From an uncultured Mollicutes bacterium (GTDB lineage Bacteria > Bacillota_I > Bacilli_A > RFN20 > CAG-826): a stretch of 64,000 nt of DNA. This document shows, piece by piece, positions 63,096 through 64,000 of this stretch. A program made the translations under genes and the position numbers. The stretch covers positions 1-64,000 of the forward strand of contig UQFQ01000007.1 in the NCBI GenBank assembly GCA_900540395.1. The letters run 5' to 3'. Under the pieces are notes generated by a model. The model saw only the letters and a list, made by a program, of their open reading frames with translations. It had not been told where the DNA came from and made no database searches. Every line of letters starts with the position of its first letter. Positions within the stretch are counted from its first letter, which is position 1.

Positions 63096-63638
63096 TTAGA
63101 ATGGGAATGTTGCACCAATTGTTTGAAGATTGAAGTTCATGATGGCTCCAGTTAATGAACCAACACTATCAATAGCAAGTTTTGCATCTTGAATTACCCA
63201 AGAAGCAATATCTGTTGAGACAGTGCTTAATCCATAGAGAGCCCAAACATAAACATCCGCTAAAACAAAGCCAATACAAATTCCAGCAGCTAAGCCAAGA
63301 ACCTTATCTAAGAAATTTCCAACAAACCCTGTATTATTTAAGATTCCACCAATTAACTTCATGATGATTCTTAAAACAATATAAGCAACAAGGAAGGTAA
63401 GAATATAACATAAAACAAGAACAAGGCCACTACCCCAAGAATTTTCAACAAGCCAGTTGCAAATAGGGTCAACCTTTTCAGTTAGTAAACTAGAAATTGT
63501 TCCACCTAAATAAAAGCAGAATATACCAGCACCAGCTAAAGAAACAATTTTACTTGATTTTTTTACAAATCCAGAAACAAGTCCTGAAATTGTGCTCAAA
63601 ATAATAAGCGCAATAATTACAATGTCGTTAATAGACAT
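63096..63638 (-). CDS. CvpA family membrane protein
   Basis: 180 aa with four membrane segments: INDIVIIALIILSTISGLVSGF at about 2-23, 30-50, LVLVLCYILTFLVAYIVLRI about 72-92, and GLAAGICIGFVLADVYVWAL about 113-133. The opening NDIVIIALIILSTISGLVSGFVKK fits the CvpA/colicin V production family, whose role in Firmicutes is unclear (envelope homeostasis is suggested in other bacteria). It follows gpmA after 14 nt, in the same direction. Confidence 0.85.
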   Translation of the reverse strand: MSINDIVIIALIILSTISGLVSGFVKKSSKIVSLAGAGIFCFYLGGTISSLLTEKVDPICNWLVENSWGSGLVLVLCYILTFLVAYIVLRIIMKLIGGILNNTGFVGNFLDKVLGLAAGICIGFVLADVYVWALYGLSTVSTDIASWVIQDAKLAIDSVGSLTGAIMNFNLQTIGATFPF

Positions 63639-63652
63639 AAACTTTATTTAAA

Positions 63653-64000
63653 TTATTTAGCTTTACCTTGATTTGCAACAGCATTCATAGCGGCAGCAAC
63701 TTTAGCTTGGTCGCCAAGATATCTCTTGCTTAAAACGTTAAAATGTTCATCAAATTCATAAACTAGTGGGACACCAGTTGGGATGTTAACGCCAACAATA
63801 TCATCATCACTAATCTTTTCAAGATATTTAACAAGTGCTCTTAAGCTGTTTCCGTGTGCAGCAATAATAACTCTTTTGCCACTGACGATTGCAGGCTTAA
63901 TTTCGCAATCCCAGTATGGTAAAACTCTTGCAACGGTATCTTTTAAACATTCTGTTAATGGTAAATCGTCGACACTAACACTTCTATATGTTTCTTGGTT
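63653..64000 (-). CDS. gpmA: 2,3-bisphosphoglycerate-dependent phosphoglycerate mutase (N-terminus cut by window edge)
   Basis: Only the C-terminal 115 residues are here; the stop is TAA at 63653-63655 and the frame is open past base 64000. Visible motifs: SLTECLKDTV-like DDLPLTECLKDTVARVLPYWDCEI, the second catalytic His in IIAAHGNSLRALVKYLE, and IPTGVPLVYEFDE. These are typical of the dPGM (GpmA) rather than the metal-dependent GpmI type. It interconverts 3- and 2-phosphoglycerate in glycolysis. The CvpA-family gene follows directly. Confidence 0.95.
   Translation of the reverse strand, partial: NQETYRSVSVDDLPLTECLKDTVARVLPYWDCEIKPAIVSGKRVIIAAHGNSLRALVKYLEKISDDDIVGVNIPTGVPLVYEFDEHFNVLSKRYLGDQAKVAAAMNAVANQGKAK

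Noticed and set aside
1..64000. Use of the mycoplasma genetic code (TGA as Trp)
   Set aside because: Genes have full family lengths without reading through TGA, Trp positions in motifs are TGG, and one likely gene ends in TGA.
1..64000. Mobile elements or CRISPR arrays
   Set aside because: No transposase, integrase, phage gene or regular repeat-spacer array was found.

Overview
The window is 64 kb of AT-rich (roughly 30 % GC by eye) bacterial chromosome. It looks like a low-GC Firmicutes (Bacilli-class) or mollicute-related lineage. The reasons are: lipobox lipoproteins, no outer-membrane genes, AGGAGG-type ribosome binding sites, a T-box leader on thrS, KtrAB potassium uptake, the DnaB/DnaI primosome pair, and the neighbourhood nrnA-dnaE-polA-mutM-coaE-dnaI/dnaB-pfkA-pyk-thrS, which recalls Bacillus. 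TGA is not read as Trp inside any gene, and TGA stops are almost absent. The species cannot be named from the sequence. I saw no insertion sequence, prophage, CRISPR array or rRNA.

Region 1 (1-13.1 kb, minus strand) reads as one unit: an ABC ATPase with an inserted zinc ribbon, two sugar-type (CUT1-like) permeases, a lipoprotein solute-binding protein, then four secreted lipoproteins. These are a staphylococcal-nuclease-like enzyme, a multi-OB-fold protein, an endonuclease I and a 5'-nucleotidase (cut by the window edge). Together they suggest a surface machine that binds, cuts and dephosphorylates external DNA/RNA and imports the products. The multi-OB gene is broken by two homopolymer frameshifts that cancel each other.

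Region 2 (13.2-22.3 kb, minus) holds a second CUT1-like ABC transporter (ATPase, two permeases, binding protein), then a terminator, then a separate unit with a two-TM small protein, another ABC ATPase and two RDD-family membrane proteins. Both ATPases carry about 115 extra residues inside the helical subdomain. Region 3 (22.4-29.4 kb, minus) holds KtrAB, two more large-loop RDD proteins, a surface M6-like metalloprotease, an esterase and a GNAT. Region 4 (29.5-41.4 kb) has four tRNAs, a MacB-like ABC exporter, DMT and MFS transporters, an SDR, a MIF-like protein, thioredoxin reductase, a CarD-like regulator and a LemA/DUF3137 pair.

Region 5 (41.6-64 kb) is housekeeping: glycogen phosphorylase and branching enzyme, acetate kinase, NrnA, DnaE, PolA, a fused MutM-CoaE protein, DnaI and DnaB, PfkA-Pyk, T-box-thrS-ybaK, a CvpA-like protein and the end of GpmA. 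The encoded economy looks fermentative: glycolysis and acetate kinase for ATP, glycogen storage or use, import of sugars or nucleic-acid fragments, and no respiratory genes seen.
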